Made by a program: the position numbers and the translations under genes
The notes under the pieces: model-generated
Told to the model about the DNA's origin: nothing
Database searches by the model: none
Seen by the model: the letters and a program-made list of their open reading frames with translations, nothing else
From: Prostheceraeus crozeri
Taxonomy: Eukaryota; Platyhelminthes; Polycladida; Euryleptidae
Direction of reading: 5' to 3'
Length of the DNA: 64,000 bases
Assembly: GCA_907163375.1 (NCBI GenBank)
Contig: CAJQUW010006858.1
Span: forward strand, 162,501 to 226,500
Shown: piece after piece, positions 22,001 to 34,376 of the stretch
Position numbering within the stretch: the stretch's first letter is position 1
Layout: every line of letters starts with the position of its first letter

Positions 22001-25000
22001 CGAAAAAATCGGGGTAGTTTGTCAATGGACAGTGCAGAATGTTGTTCAGTCCGGCACCAATTCATGCCTTGTAAATTCACTCTTAATTTTTTTCGAGCGA
22101 ACTTTCTCAACACTCTCCACGTTCCTCATCGTTGACATCGAGGTGCGCAACGATTGTGAACCAACAACTTCACACACCTGAAACAGAAAGGAAATCCCTC
22201 AGACAACTTCATTTTCAATCAATTTCGCATTTCCTCATCTTCAAAAATATCAAATTCTCTTCATCCTTCAACGCAGAAACGGTGAACTTTCAACATTTGA
22301 GGAAAATGTCATCATGGATTTATATATAAGTATATTATATCGGGATAAGACACAGTTGATATCTGCATACTCGTACATTAGTAGTCCATACAGTTTTTTG
22401 AAGATATAGGTGATTGCCAACCATCATGTTGTACACTTCTCGAGGTGGTTTGATTGTCCCAACAAATTACCAAGATGGATACGAGTATGTGCATAAAAGG
22501 CAATGGAAATTATTGAAACTCCTCATAGAGAAAGTCCAGTTCACAAATTCCTATGCCATACGAACCAATAAAAATATTTTTGAAAACGTTTTTGCATTCG
22601 TTTGTAAGCATTTTTACCGCGCTGCTGTGAAAATGTCAGGCATTTCAACTTTGTGTATTGAAGAAATTCTTCAAATTGCTTGTGAAAACTACACTGCCGG
22701 AAATCGAAATCTGGCTGCATATCCGCCCAAAGTTTAGTAGTCATAAGGTGGAGAAGTGAATAAACAAGTGACAAGCAAGTAGTTAAGTTCGTCTTCTGTT
22801 GACTTTTTTCTTGAAATATACAATCGATGTATACATGGCTGTTCATTACGACAAAAAATATTTTGCCTTACTCCAGAAAAATCTACTACAGGCTTCATTC
22901 AATTGAAATAATACACGAAGTTTAAGTATTTTCCATCAAAACAAAAGTAAATTTCATTTCATTTTATCCTCAATTATAAAGTTTTGCATAAACTTGCTTC
23001 CTTATGCTCTATAATAGGACTAATAATGTATGTAGATATCGATAGTGTCTCATCTCGACATAGAATACTACATGGAATTCTATGATTATATTCTGTCCAA
23101 TGCACTGGAAAGCAATGCTCTTGCCTTAGTATGCAAGAGATTAAGAATCTGAGAATAGCTGTTTGTGGTATTGGTCAAAGTTAAATTTATATTCAAATAA
23201 TTTCTTGACAATCATGGAAATGTTCAAATCACTTTATTCCAAAATCATAGACTTCTAAATTGATGTGCACAGAAAATGAGCTAAATTTGAATATAATTTT
23301 CTACATGATCAGGCCAACCAACATTTGTGTTACCAAAAGATCCAATTTTTTGCAGCTATAGCCACCAGATTTTCAAATAGCTTACTTCCTACGTATTATG
23401 CAACTTTGGACTGAAGGAAAATCAATTGGCACTAAACTTTTGCGTGAGATTTTATTTTACAAATGTGAATGTTTGGAATATTATCGGCTGATTTCGGTGT
23501 ATTCACTTAGTAATGTTATATTGCAGTATCAGTTCTAGATAAAATAGTTTGAGATACTTTAAAAGTATTATTTCTTTCTATAAATTATAAAGATATAAAT
23601 ATAAAGGGTTTAGAACTTTTCCTCTCCGATTGACTTGAAACTAACCATCCCGATGTAGAATTGCACGAGGATTCCGAATCTGGCCATCCGTTTCCTCAGC
23701 CGATGCTTCGTTTTGGCCGGCCTAGAGATATTCTCGTCCTTCAAAACACCTGTTACCATGCAAAAATCCTTAAGTGTCAGAAATCATGATGATAATCGAC
23801 GAGTATCAACTCTTGCTATATAACCATCTAAAATGGGTGTAAAAATGTCATGAAGAGTCAGAATCTGGTCTCAGGTTTCTCATCCGATGCTTCGTTCGCC
23901 CGCTAGAGCCCAAAAACCACAAACATTCTAACTCCTTGTCGTTATTTTCGGAGATGTTCAAAAAATCGTCATTTCGCTCTCAAGCCTAAACGAAGAAAGG
24001 CATGGAAAGGCCGTTTCCTCCAGTGAAATTGTCTCACTCTTACCTTTCAAACGAGCTATTGCACGACTTTCTACGATCCCTACAACCCAGGATTGAAGCC
24101 AGTGTCCAGGGGGGGGGTACGTGAGAACTTTTTCTCTCCGATTGACTTGAAAATAACCAAAAGGGGTGACGCCTCTGCCCTCCAGCTACTATGATATTTT
24201 TATCACGTCCACCATATCTCCACCAGTATGTATTCAGAGAGTATTCATTCCCGTCGGCGTCACAAAACGTCCTCTTCGGCGTGTGTGCAGCACATTTCCG
24301 CTCGTCACCTTGTTTCCGTCACCTTGGCGACCCTTTCTTTGTTCACAAGGCGCCAAGTCTGCCCGATGGATACGATGTTCCCCCCCGAAAAAATCGGGGG
24401 TAGTTTGTCAATGACAGTGCAGATGTTGTTCAGAGTCCGGGCACCAATTCAAATGCCTTGTAAATTCACTCTAATTTTTTTCGAGCCAACTTTCTCAACA
24501 CTCTCAACGTTCCTCATGTTGACATCGAGGTGCGCAAGATTGTGAACCAACAACTTCACACCTAAACAGAAAGGAAATCCCTCAGACAACTTCATTTTTC
24601 CAATCAATTTCGCATTTCCTCATCTTCAAAATATTCAACATTCTCTTCATCCATCAACGCAGAAGTGAACTTTCAAACATTTGAGGAAAACTGTCATTGA
24701 TTTCTATATAGTATATTATATCGGGATAAGACACTGTTGATATCTGCATTCTCGTACATTAGTAGTCCTACAGTTTTTGAAGATATAGGTGATTGCCAAC
24801 CATCATGTTGTACACTTCTCGAGGTGGGTTGATTGTCCCAACAAATTACCTGATGGATACGAGTATGTGCATAAAAGCATGGAAATTATTGAAAATCCTC
24901 ATAGAGAAAGTCAGTAACAAATTCCTATGCCATACGAACCAATAAAATATTTTTGAAAAAACGTTTTTGCATTTCGTTTGTAAGCATTTTTAACCGCGAT

Positions 25001-25266
25001 GCTGTGAAAATCGGTCAGGCATTTCAACTTTGTGTTATTGAAGAAATTCTTCAATTGCTGTGAACTACACTGCGGAATCGAAATCTGGCTGCATATCCGC
25101 CCAAGTTTGTAGTCATAAGGTGGAGAAGTGAATAAACAAGTGACAAGCAAGTAGTAAGTTCGTCCTTCTGTTGACTTTTTCTTGAAATATACAATCGATG
25201 TATACATGGCTGTTCATTACGACAAAAATTTTTGCCCTCCAGAAAAATCTACAGCTTCATTCAATT

Positions 25267-26350
25267 CTAAAGATACAGAAAGTGAAATGCAGATGTAACT
25301 TTGTTACTAATGTTAAAGTTGCCATTGTTTGAGTAATGGCTTCACCTTTGAAGATTTAGGGCAAGTATTGATTCTTCCATGTCAATATGTGGAAATGACT
25401 CGTTGAACAAATAGTGAAAGTGAGTTTCATGAAAAATTGTACAGCGAGTAAAACAATGTAGTTGCAACAAGCCGTATGAGGTGAATCACCTTTATTGACT
25501 CACGTCTCAAGAATTAATGAACGATTACTATTCAGGAAAAATCGCATTGAAAGGCATGGAGTGAAAATGAAAAAAATAGTTATCGATAAAATTCGATAAA
25601 AGAATTCTTAGATAGTTTTGTTCGTGGGATGGCTTCAGTCTTTAAATTGCTATAATGTTTGATAGCTCTCTCTCAATAAGTGTCATGCGGAGCAGCAGAG
25701 ACGAGAGCTGGAACCGGCATGAAAAGTTGCGGACCGGGCCGGGTCCCTGCTGGTCGAGCTGAGTGACCGGTAGCGGCCCAGTCCCGTCATGCCGGTTAAA
25801 GAACATTGCTAGATTTGTAAATACTTTCTCTCCGTACATTTTTGCTAACTTTCATATTTCCACCAGTGATGAGTTTTCTATAATGCGCTGCATTGTGATT
25901 GCGCAATTGATCGGACCACATTCATCTGTTCATGTACATGAGTTTTGTTCCATGCCTCCAATTCTCCAACACCCCTGAAACATATTCTCACTATTATGTC
26001 AGAAATATTCTGTGACGTTAAGCAACATTTTCGGAGCCACCAGAAAGCTTCTTTCAGTTTGCTAATAAACTCGTCAATGCGATGAGCATCACAGAGCAGC
26101 AGAATGGGAATTCCCTACTCTTTTGTAGGGATGAACATGATCCTAGTTCATGGTTACTAGGACTACCATAGATGGTCACAAATGATGATCATTATGATGA
26201 TCACAAATCGAAAATACAGATCGAAAAATGTACGCACTAAGAAAATATGAAGTGTCAATATGAGGAGATCCTCCACAGGCGTGTGTTCAATGGTAAGAGA
26301 CATTTGTGTGAAAAGAAAACAATTCAATCAACAAAATAATCTCCTTATAT
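25267..26350. other. Unassigned, contains a GC-rich hairpin
   Basis: No gene seen. The notable content is an imperfect inverted repeat at 25712-25797, listed separately. The array breaks abruptly at 25266 within its 3' part, so 25267 is a rearrangement junction. Confidence 0.5.
25712..25797. other. GC-rich imperfect hairpin, about 86 nt
   Basis: The outer arms are AACCGGCATGA and TCATGCCGGTT. Inside, GGACCGGGCCG pairs imperfectly with CGGCCCAGTCC and CTGGTC faces GACCGG. The stretch is far more GC-rich than its AT-rich surroundings. It could be the core of a small inverted-repeat element or a structured RNA gene. No promoter or known RNA motif was identified. Confidence 0.6.
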
Positions 26351-26351
26351 T

Positions 26352-26588
26352 ATGATGTTTACGAAGCGATGGATTGTATCAACAGAAATTCCGCTGGTTG
26401 CTTTGAAGCAAGTCATCACTTTTCATTCTCCAACTACTCTTCCCATTTGCACCGAGCCTCAAGTCCTCAAACTACTAAAAGACTTGAAAACCAACAAATC
26501 GCCTGGCAGTGATGGCATCCTTCCTGTACTCTTAAAAATATCTTCCGAATCATTCCCTTACGGAAATATCATTCTGATGAAACCATGA
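26352..26588 (+). pseudogene. LINE reverse transcriptase fragment
   Basis: The frame contains LLKDLKTNKSPGSDGILPVL, the N-terminal RT block found in non-LTR retrotransposons (finger region before motif A). Flanking residues are not conserved enough to name a clade. It differs from the RT at 38931-40348 in this block, so a different family is represented. No 3' tail was found nearby. Confidence 0.7.
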
Positions 26589-27177
26589 ACTACCATGATA
26601 TTTTGGCTTCAAAATGTAATGGGAGTTAATGACATTATTATGAGGATATTTCTGAAAATGTGGTTTCAGAAAAAATACTCTCTAACATTGTCAATTAATT
26701 GAAATTAAAGATTTGTTCTTCTGACACGTCATGAACAAACTCCAGCACAACAAAACGATACTTCAATGATAATTGAGTATTTAGAATAATAACACTGAGC
26801 TGCATGCATGTCAAGCTTGAATTCGGTGAAACATTAGATAATCTAGAAATTCAAATGCAAAGAAATACAAATCTGAAGAACTTGCCAGATCTCTTACACA
26901 CTGAAATTATCAATAAATTATTCAGGAATTGTATCCACAATTAAGGAAAATGATGTGCGCATCAATGTAGGAAAATGTCAGGCAGAAATTTCATGATGCA
27001 AATAACGATGCAGACAAGCTAAAGAGTCTCTCCTTCCCATTTAGATTGAATTATTCCAAATATTACTTTTAATATTATTATTTAATTTATTAATTATTCC
27101 AAAGTCGTTGCCCAACTATCCCCTATATTCACTGGGAATGTGATTAGAAAAGTTCATGATTCAGATGCAGCATTTGC

Positions 27178-27660
27178 ATGAACCACTCACTTTTCGAGGT
27201 GACGAGCAAAGAGACGGACGAGTATAACGAGATGATGGTGTTTTTCCGTAGCGCCTACGGAAATGAGGAATCCCAGTATAACTCTCATCGAGAACAACAC
27301 TACACCGAAAGCGATCTTGTCACAATAGTAGGCAGTGTAGGACGGTGCTTTACATATTCAGCCAGTAGTCCCCTCTTGTATCAACTCCTTCGTCATCAAT
27401 CAATTGACCTCATTTTCATCCACATTCTCCAACTTTCGGTGCTGGCTCTTTCCTCGTGCCAATCAAACATTGAAAAGATGAAGCTCTTCCCTGATGTACT
27501 TATCATCTTGTCATTAAATCCTCATTCTCAAATATTTGTTGCTTTTTACCTTGTGGAATCACTTTTCCAAATCAACAGAAAGTCCCTTCTGCTGTTGGTA
27601 GCAAAACTGAATCTTTCGAATGCATTCGTGGTTCGTCATGCGTATAATGATTTATTGTGA
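27178..27660 (+). CDS. Hypothetical 160-residue ORF, helical, unrecognised
   Basis: A single open frame from ATG 27178 to TGA 27660. The first third is polar and acidic (TSKETDEYNEMMVFF). The rest is leucine-rich with alternating hydrophobic segments (LLYQLLRHQSIDLIFIHILQ, KMKLFPDVLIILSL) that could form paired helices like those of ARM or HEAT repeats. No signal peptide or clear membrane helix is seen. It ends about 100 bp before the hAT-like element at 27759. It may be an exon of a host gene or a chance frame; I assign no function. Confidence 0.3.
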   Translation: MNHSLFEVTSKETDEYNEMMVFFRSAYGNEESQYNSHREQHYTESDLVTIVGSVGRCFTYSASSPLLYQLLRHQSIDLIFIHILQLSVLALSSCQSNIEKMKLFPDVLIILSLNPHSQIFVAFYLVESLFQINRKSLLLLVAKLNLSNAFVVRHAYNDLL

Positions 27661-28259
27661 GATTCACATGAAACAGTTTCTTTACTAAATGAGTTAATCG
27701 TAACATAATACTGATTAAAGATGATAGTAACACGTCGATAAATCCAAAATTACTTGAACAGGGCGTCAAGTTAATAGGAATAGACAAAAAATAGGAAAAA
27801 ATAGGAACGCCTAAAAAATAGGAAAAAATAGGAATCACGCAAAAAAAATAGGAAATAATAGGAATTTTTCAAGATAAGTTGAATAACAAACAAAAAACAA
27901 TACTTTCACGTGGATCGAATCTTCAAATGTTTACATGGACTCATAAATCATATGTACATGAATGGAAATTGTTGAAAAAGCGAGAGCAGGCGTTTTATTG
28001 CGAACATGTATTAATGTAAGAAAACAATCGCTTTCATTGCTAGTGCGCGACGCCATGTATGAAGGAAACTGTCCATAATTAGAATCAAGATTATTTGTTT
28101 GATACAATCAACCCTATTTGATCCGGTATTTTTTTCGCACGTTAATGCAATTTCAGTGATAGATAAGACATGCGTTAACTCGAGTTTTCAAACTAAACAT
28201 CGTTCACTGATCATCCTGATCTTCCAGTATCCATTATCTTATTAGATGACAAAGCCTTG

Positions 28260-30997
28260 TCAAGCAGTTATTTTTGCGCTTTTTTTCTTTTCAATTTTTC
28301 TCTTCTTATTTGTTATCTCATCTAACTGCTTCATTGCTGCTTCCCGTTTATGATTTGCTGTTTCAAACATCATGGTAACTACTTTCATGCTAAATGTTTC
28401 AATACTTTTCTTACCATCGACCGCACTATTCAGTTTCGCAGTTGCATCTTTCATAAGCTCGTCAGCTGCTTTCAATTCTTCTCTAGCCTTATTTTCTTCT
28501 TGATGTAAACCCTTTTCTTTTTTCGTTACTGCAATATTCCTTTCTTACGTAACAGCTGTTCCTTTTCCTCTTTGTACACTCGCTGGCAACTCGGCGGATT
28601 TTTCATTTTCATTCCCCCTTTCTTTCGTTGATGTTTCGCCTTTTCTCGTGTGTCTTCTTGGTTTTCTTATATGCTGCATGAGCATACCGTACTGCCCGTT
28701 TCAGCTCCTGTGATATAGGAATGGCTTCCGGTCTACAAAAATCGGATCAAAGAACCTGACAGCGTCTTTTACAACATGAAGTCCAACGATGGTCTTTCCC
28801 CCCCCCCCCCCCCCCCCCCCTGGCACACGGGGGGGGGGGGGGGGGGGGGGGCCGGTCGCCGAGAGACGTCCTTTCTTGTGTAACGATGCGGGAGTTGATA
28901 GAGAGACTTCTTTCACTATCAGCGTTTGTTTTGCCATGGCCCCCCTCTAAAACTAAAGCAATTTTATCACAATAGGAAGGACTCTGTATTTCAAGTTACC
29001 ATCAGCTGCTTTTAGTGAAAAATGCCATTCCAAAACATTTCTATTCTGTCACTTGGGTCGTAAATCGTTCTCTAAATTTCCTTTTCTTTTGTAGGCACAT
29101 TATTGTCAGATTGATAAAGCTTCCATTCGTCAAGCAGTTCATTCACGTCACATCAGTTGCAAAGCCTTGCTTATTTCTTGAATGAAAACTGTACTTACTT
29201 CATCCTTCTTTTTTAAAGGATTTACACATCGTAGTTGGCTAAGTAGCGAATTCCCAAGAGGCAGTTTTCTCAATTAAATACGACGAAGCACTTCCGAAAA
29301 ACAATCGGATTTGATGAAATGCATATGTCCTTTGCTCTGGTTTGAGATTGCTCATTGCTTTTCTTGTGGAATCACCAATCATAATTTCATCATTTGATAA
29401 CTGTGAAGATTCACTTCTACAATCGATGGATCGGAGCTCAATTCCATATTTGTTTCCAATCGCCTCTGGTATCATAAACCTTCGAAGAAGTTTCAAAATG
29501 AACTCACAAAGTTGGTCATAAAGAATATGAATCATGGGACTATTCTTTTGCAGCAGACAGCAACAAATTCTCGAAAATAGGAGTGATATTCGCGAAAAAT
29601 TCCAAGAAAACTCGTGTTAAAGAATTTCTCTTTGGTACTAAGCATGACTTGCACTCTTTGAAGTTGCGCTTTTTGGCATCGACTGTGTGCTCTTCCCAAG
29701 GTCTGAAACGAAATGCACAATCGCTTCCCATTGTTCTATGACTCTTTTAACAGACGGTCCAATACTAAGCCCACCGGACTTCTGTATGTTGCTTGAAATT
29801 GTGGGTTTCCAAATCAAATTCCAATTGTATTGATCTGAAGTCTTCACGACGGGCAGCGCTGTATTTAAAAATAGAATGCAAATCGTAGCAAAATTGACTG
29901 ATGTCAATATCGAACTCTTTGATTCCTTTCCGAAAGCCGTTATGTATTGTGTGAATAGCACATGAATCCAAATCTATCAACCAGGAAAATCAGGATGATC
30001 GCGAGAAATCAGTTCATTCAGATTTCTGAAGATTGTCTTGTTAACGTTCGGACCATCTCGTACAAGTGTAGCTAACCTATGTATCGGTAATTTATCATCA
30101 CACATTTTTTGATACATCCTAAAAGCGACGGTATTACCGTCCGCATGTCCGAAAAACAGAGATGTGTAGAAAGAGCAGCACACTTGATTGTGCTGCGGCG
30201 ACCAGTACCTTATTGTTAGATCCATCTGTTTTTTTACTTGAGTTGTGGATGTTTCATCGAAATGTATAGAGAAAGGTAGATTTTGATTTCACTAGGTCAG
30301 AAACAATTACTCCTGTGAAGTATGGTGACAACCCATCTCCTATTATATATGATGCGCTCGTGCGACTTAAGCTGAATTGTGCAGCTACTGCACTATCAGG
30401 GAACATAGCTTTGAATAAGCTTCCTTTGTTGTCACATGAACGTAACGACAAATTTTTGCATGCCACTTCTGCTAACCAATAAACAGTGGCATTAAGATTA
30501 CTATCGGAAGAATCCTTAAGAGTTCATCATACAAACAGTAGACTTATCAGTATTAGAGCATACTACAGCTGATGATAATCGCATCACTAGGTATCGAAGT
30601 TGCACTAGCTGAAGTATTCATCAGTGAGAGTTTTGTTTGCTTTGTATCCAATACATTTTTCAACAACTCCATGTGTTTTTTTCTTTCTAGCATGCTGGAG
30701 TAATTGAGCTTTTTCCGGAATTATCGCACTTAATATCGATTTGGCATAGAGTACAATGACCATGACTGTCATCCTTTCCTTTCCGACACCAATCGCCCAT
30801 TTTCTGATTGTTGCTATCGAAGGTAGAGAGCCATGTAACATTGAATTTTGTTTTACCGGAGGGCATCTTACGTTGCAAAGCTCAAGTTGAGACCCTGAAA
30901 TAAACAAAAAAACTTTATTGGCACGCTGGTTAATTGATATTTTACGATATAAGATATTCTTCAAACTCAAATCATCATTAAGTGTACAAATCTGCAT
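28260..30997 (-). pseudogene. Transposase of the BED-type hAT-like element, decayed
   Basis: Read from 30997 downward, the N-terminus has a BED-like zinc finger (WLSTFD...GDWC, then CTLC, then a H-x6-H region, about 30880-30640). The core has YIIGDGLSPYFTG, KQMDLTIRYWSP, FFGHADGNTVAF, LATLVRDGPNVNKTIF, and IHTIHNGFRKG with SAARREDF. Downstream come RRFMIPEAIGNKYGIELRSID and, at about 28720-28800, VVKDAVRFFDPIFVDRKPFLYH; a lysine-rich coiled-coil tail ends it. This block order matches a transposase family widespread in invertebrate genomes. Stops and frame changes occur throughout (six or more), so it is dead. A C23/G23 palindrome interrupts the C-terminal part. Confidence 0.7.
28798..28851. 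repeat. Perfect C23-loop-G23 palindrome
   Basis: Twenty-three C are followed by TGGCACAC and twenty-three G. This can fold into a 23-bp all-GC hairpin with an 8-nt loop, and the G side can form quadruplexes. It may also be an artefact of joining opposite-strand homopolymer reads. It lies inside the transposase remnant. Confidence 0.9.
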
Positions 30998-30999
30998 GC

Positions 31000-32260
31000 G
31001 TTATTTTAATTCACATGCATCGCGCCTAGCATTTAATACAGGCAATCAGATAGTTGGAGATTGTCAATTATATTCTCATTAATGGTACTGAAAAAATCTT
31101 CGGAAGAATATGCCGCTCTAAATTCGTAAACCAGTCTGAAAAAATAGGAATCATCTTTGTTTACATCACTGATTTACACTTAAGCGAGAGAGTGAGAAGG
31201 GAGATTTACCGCCATCTTAGTCTCATAGATTATTCTCCCCTTCACTGAAATGTGACATTATCACCGTTAAGTGCGAGCTTCACTCTATTTGGCGAGGGGG
31301 CTTCTACTTTCTCATTGTTCTGTCTGTGGTCATTCCCGTAAATAGGCTCAGCTTCGTTAAAGATAGCACACGAGCGTACAGTGATGAACGATATATCCTG
31401 AGAATCTAAATCCCTTTCAAAACATTCCAGGTAATTCTCCGAAAGGCTTGACTTGCAAAAAGAAACAAACATTAATGTACATGTACATGTATAAAACAAG
31501 TATGAACTGAACAAAACTTACCACATAGTAATGTCTGGAAACTGATTACTAAGACAACAGGTGTATTTGAAGATCCGTATCCAGTGCTGCGTACCATTTT
31601 ACCGAATTTAAATTACTGGATGTACGTCCATTTATATCGTTTCCGGACAAGCAATGCACCTCACCTGTTGACTCAAATAGGAAGCAGTAATAACTGAGAA
31701 CGACGTGAAACCGAAACGATGAACATGAAACAAAACTAGCAGTAAAGCAAATAGTTTTTATAACAAGTTTATTTTTTAAAAGTCATTATAAATGCATATT
31801 GAATTACACGAGAAGAAAAACATTATCAGTTCATGGGAGATCAGTTCAGAGAGTCGATCATATTTTTCCAATTGTCATTTTGTTCAGTACTAGCGTTTTA
31901 GTTATCTGATAGACTGGAAGCGAGGTAACAAACGGAAAACTGTCTGATCCTACCTCATTAAGGATGTAAACCGATATCAGCACACTGCAAAAAAGACATG
32001 AAATATGAAAAATTCCATTTCTTAAAACCATAATCCCATTTTCTGATGAGTCACAACAAATATGAGTAGCACGTCAAGTTAAGGAACTGATGTAGGTACA
32101 CGGCTAGCTCTCGATATATGCAACCATCATAGCCATGTATCGAGAGCTGAACGCGAACCATTCTTGTTCACAAAGAGAACTGTCGTTACCGAATATAAAA
32201 CGCAACTCTATTTTCTGAATGGTTATCCATGGACCATAATATTGAATAAGATAAAGAACG
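31000..32260. other. 5' noncoding part of the hAT-like element
   Basis: Between the BED-finger region and the right subterminal array I see no convincing additional gene. The minus-strand frame at 31242-31514 is short and unrecognised. The alternating TACATGTACATG near 31476 is a minor simple repeat. Confidence 0.4.
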
Positions 32261-32405
32261 AGCTACACAAAAATAGGAAAAAATAGGAATTTTGTCATAA
32301 AATAGGAAAAAGTAGGAATTTTGTCATAAAATAGGAAAAAATAGGAATTTTATGATAAAATAGGAAAAAATAGGAAAAAAATAGGAACTTGACGCCCTGC
32401 TTGAA

Positions 32406-33682
32406 AGAACGAATTCATGCGAGAAAAATTATATTGCAGCATCATAAGAAGATCTGACGTTAACTCTAGTCTTGTTGCCCGAATATAGTATCTATAGTGA
32501 TTCGTTGCACCCATTTTTTCGCCCCATCAGTACTACGAATTTCGTCAAAGGACACCACCTGATCACTCTCCATAACATGATTGGTGATCTCCGAATTCAA
32601 TGCTTTTTGGGACTCATTTTTGCGTTCCTTGAGATGCCTTCAGTGAAATTGCTTTTGTATGACAACAACGAAAATGTAATATTTTGATGAGCAATAATAT
32701 ATCTTTATTGTAGTTTTACATATCAAGAATCGGAATGAGATTTTAAATTGAAATGTTAATGAATAACTCAATTTTCAGAGGTGCTAACAATAATTTAAGG
32801 CCGACGATTTTTGTTCATTCAAAGAATCATAAAATCTTTGCATTATGAATAAGATGTCGGCAAGTTCACACTGTCATTCAATTTTCATTAAAAATCGTAT
32901 CTATCTTGAAGCTCTCCATCAATCACGTTGAATCGTTTTTTGTATACTACTGGTCAATACCAACAACACCCCAGTGTAAACGTATCCGTTAGGCAAACCG
33001 CGAGCCATCGGCGACAGGTTGGCTGAGTGGCGATGATTAAAAGGTATAGGTTTCGGGTTAAAATGATCTGAAATTAATGCAAACACACAAATTTGTTTCA
33101 TTATGTTATAAAAAAACAGGAAGTTTACATAGTTGGCGCACCGTCGAGTAATATCGTCTATATGTAGGGGGAAGGCCAACTGCTACGCATAGCGCAGTTG
33201 GCAAAGCATTGACAAGTCGAAGATATGCTTTTGCTGTTAGAATACAATGTAGAAATTCACATCTCGTCGGGGCAGCTATTCCATGCACTATTGGATGTAG
33301 AGACAATATGTTTGAATGTCTGTAGGTAGTACTGTTTATGTTTTTCAAATGGTAATGTAATGGCCGTATTTGACATCAAATATAAGTAATGAAATATTCA
33401 GTAAATTTCTAAATCAGAACCTTAGTTAGACACGTATGTGATAGCCACAAAAATGCAAATTTAAGATATAAATACATGACGATTCTCTGTTAGAAAGAAG
33501 GCTATTTCAAAGGGTGTTTTGAGAAAAAAGGGTATTTCACAAAGAAAATGTCCTTCATTAGAGAAATACCCTTCAAAGTAACACACTTCTGGAATTCCAT
33601 TAATTTATATTGACAAGATACTTTCTTTAATCATATGTCTGGAATTTTCTTTGCTAAAACACTTAGATGCCTATTATGAAAT
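32406..33682. other. No gene seen
   Basis: AT-rich spacer between two hAT-type insertions. A lone A-box-like TAGCGCAGTTGG occurs at 33190-33201 without a B box. Confidence 0.5.
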
Positions 33683-34030
33683 GTCAGGAATAGGGCCTTT
33701 TCCCGGGAATCCCGGGAAATCAGTTCCCGGGATTCCCGGGAAAAATAATTTCGATTTCCCGGGAAATTTGTCATTACATCAAAACTTTTGTCCAATAACA
33801 TATTCCATTTTTTTAAAACAGTATTAATAACATACATACATTATCGAGGTTGATACTACATTCTTTCAATATAATCATTAGTTTTATCATGACAAATGTC
33901 TGCCAGATGACCAAGAGGAATCGTATTTTATATGTTAGAAACAGCGAAGGACAGTGGTAGTCGTATTGCCGTGAGCGGCTCAATTTTTACCAAAGATATT
34001 CTCGGCCATTGTTTCAAGAAAACAGGGCTT

Positions 34031-34230
34031 TCATAGTCTCTTTGCTCTAGACGACAGAGCGTGCTATTTTTAGAACTGAGGTTTTCCCAGCGACTGTCAA
34101 CGAGCTGGGTTACTCTTGGAAACAGCGCGTTCTTCATCCTGTCTTGATCTCTTTGCTCCAGACCGCAGAGCGTGCTATTTTTAGAACTGAGGTTTTCCCA
34201 ACGACTGTCGACGAGCTGGCTTATTTCCTG
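34031..34230 (+). repeat. Tandem duplication of about 112 bp upstream of the hAT transposase
   Basis: CTCTTTGCTC...GAGCGTGCTATTTTTAGAAC and GAGGTTTTCCCA...CGACTGTC occur twice, offset by about 112 bp (from about 34037 and 34149). It lies in the 5' leader or promoter region of the element, before a likely 5' UTR intron. Confidence 0.9.
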
Positions 34231-34376
34231 TACTGGCGAATCAAGTGTTCATTCAATTTCTCCGATCCATCACGGCTCATCTGACGTAAGTAGACATCGT
34301 ATTTTATTGAATAACTGCCATAATGCTAGAAATTCACTTTTCGCTGTGTTTTTTTCAGGCATTGAATGCCTAAAAC

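Larger units (their letters stand above)
13886..25266. repeat. Tandem array of an unrecognised 2.2-2.45 kb unit, about five copies
   Basis: Six blocks share the same order of landmarks: a start at AGATATAAATATAAAGGGTT, a region with GCACGAGGATTCCGAATCTGG and two copies of TCATCCGATGCTTCGTT, a G-run (GGGGGGG-ACGTGAGAAC), GGCGCCAAGTCTGCCCGATG, then GATAAGACACTGTTGATATC and a 3' part ending TTTCTTTCTATAAATATAAAG. Approximate blocks: 13886-15983 (start missing, LINE inside), 15984-16710 (most of the unit deleted), 16711-18893, 18894-21137, 21138-23590, 23591-25266 (3' end missing). Copies 21138 and 23591 share an extra segment of about 230 bp (22100-22340, 24490-24725). I do not recognise the unit as any named repeat family. 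Confidence 0.9.
27759..32399 (-). mobile_element. BED-finger hAT-like transposon, 4.6 kb, TSD CTTGAA
   Basis: Both ends carry the inverted terminal sequence CAGGGCGTCAAGTT, flanked by CTTGAA at 27753-27758 and 32400-32405. Next to each end lie runs of the motif AATAGGAAAAA (27770-27860 and 32270-32390), arranged as inverted subterminal arrays. The transposase lies on the minus strand. A CAGGG start suggests hAT, but the duplication is 6 bp, not the usual 8, so it belongs to a variant group. I cannot assign the clade. Confidence 0.85.

Noticed and set aside
33190-33201. A-box-like TAGCGCAGTTGG suggesting a tRNA gene
   Set aside because: No B box or cloverleaf pairing follows within tRNA distance.
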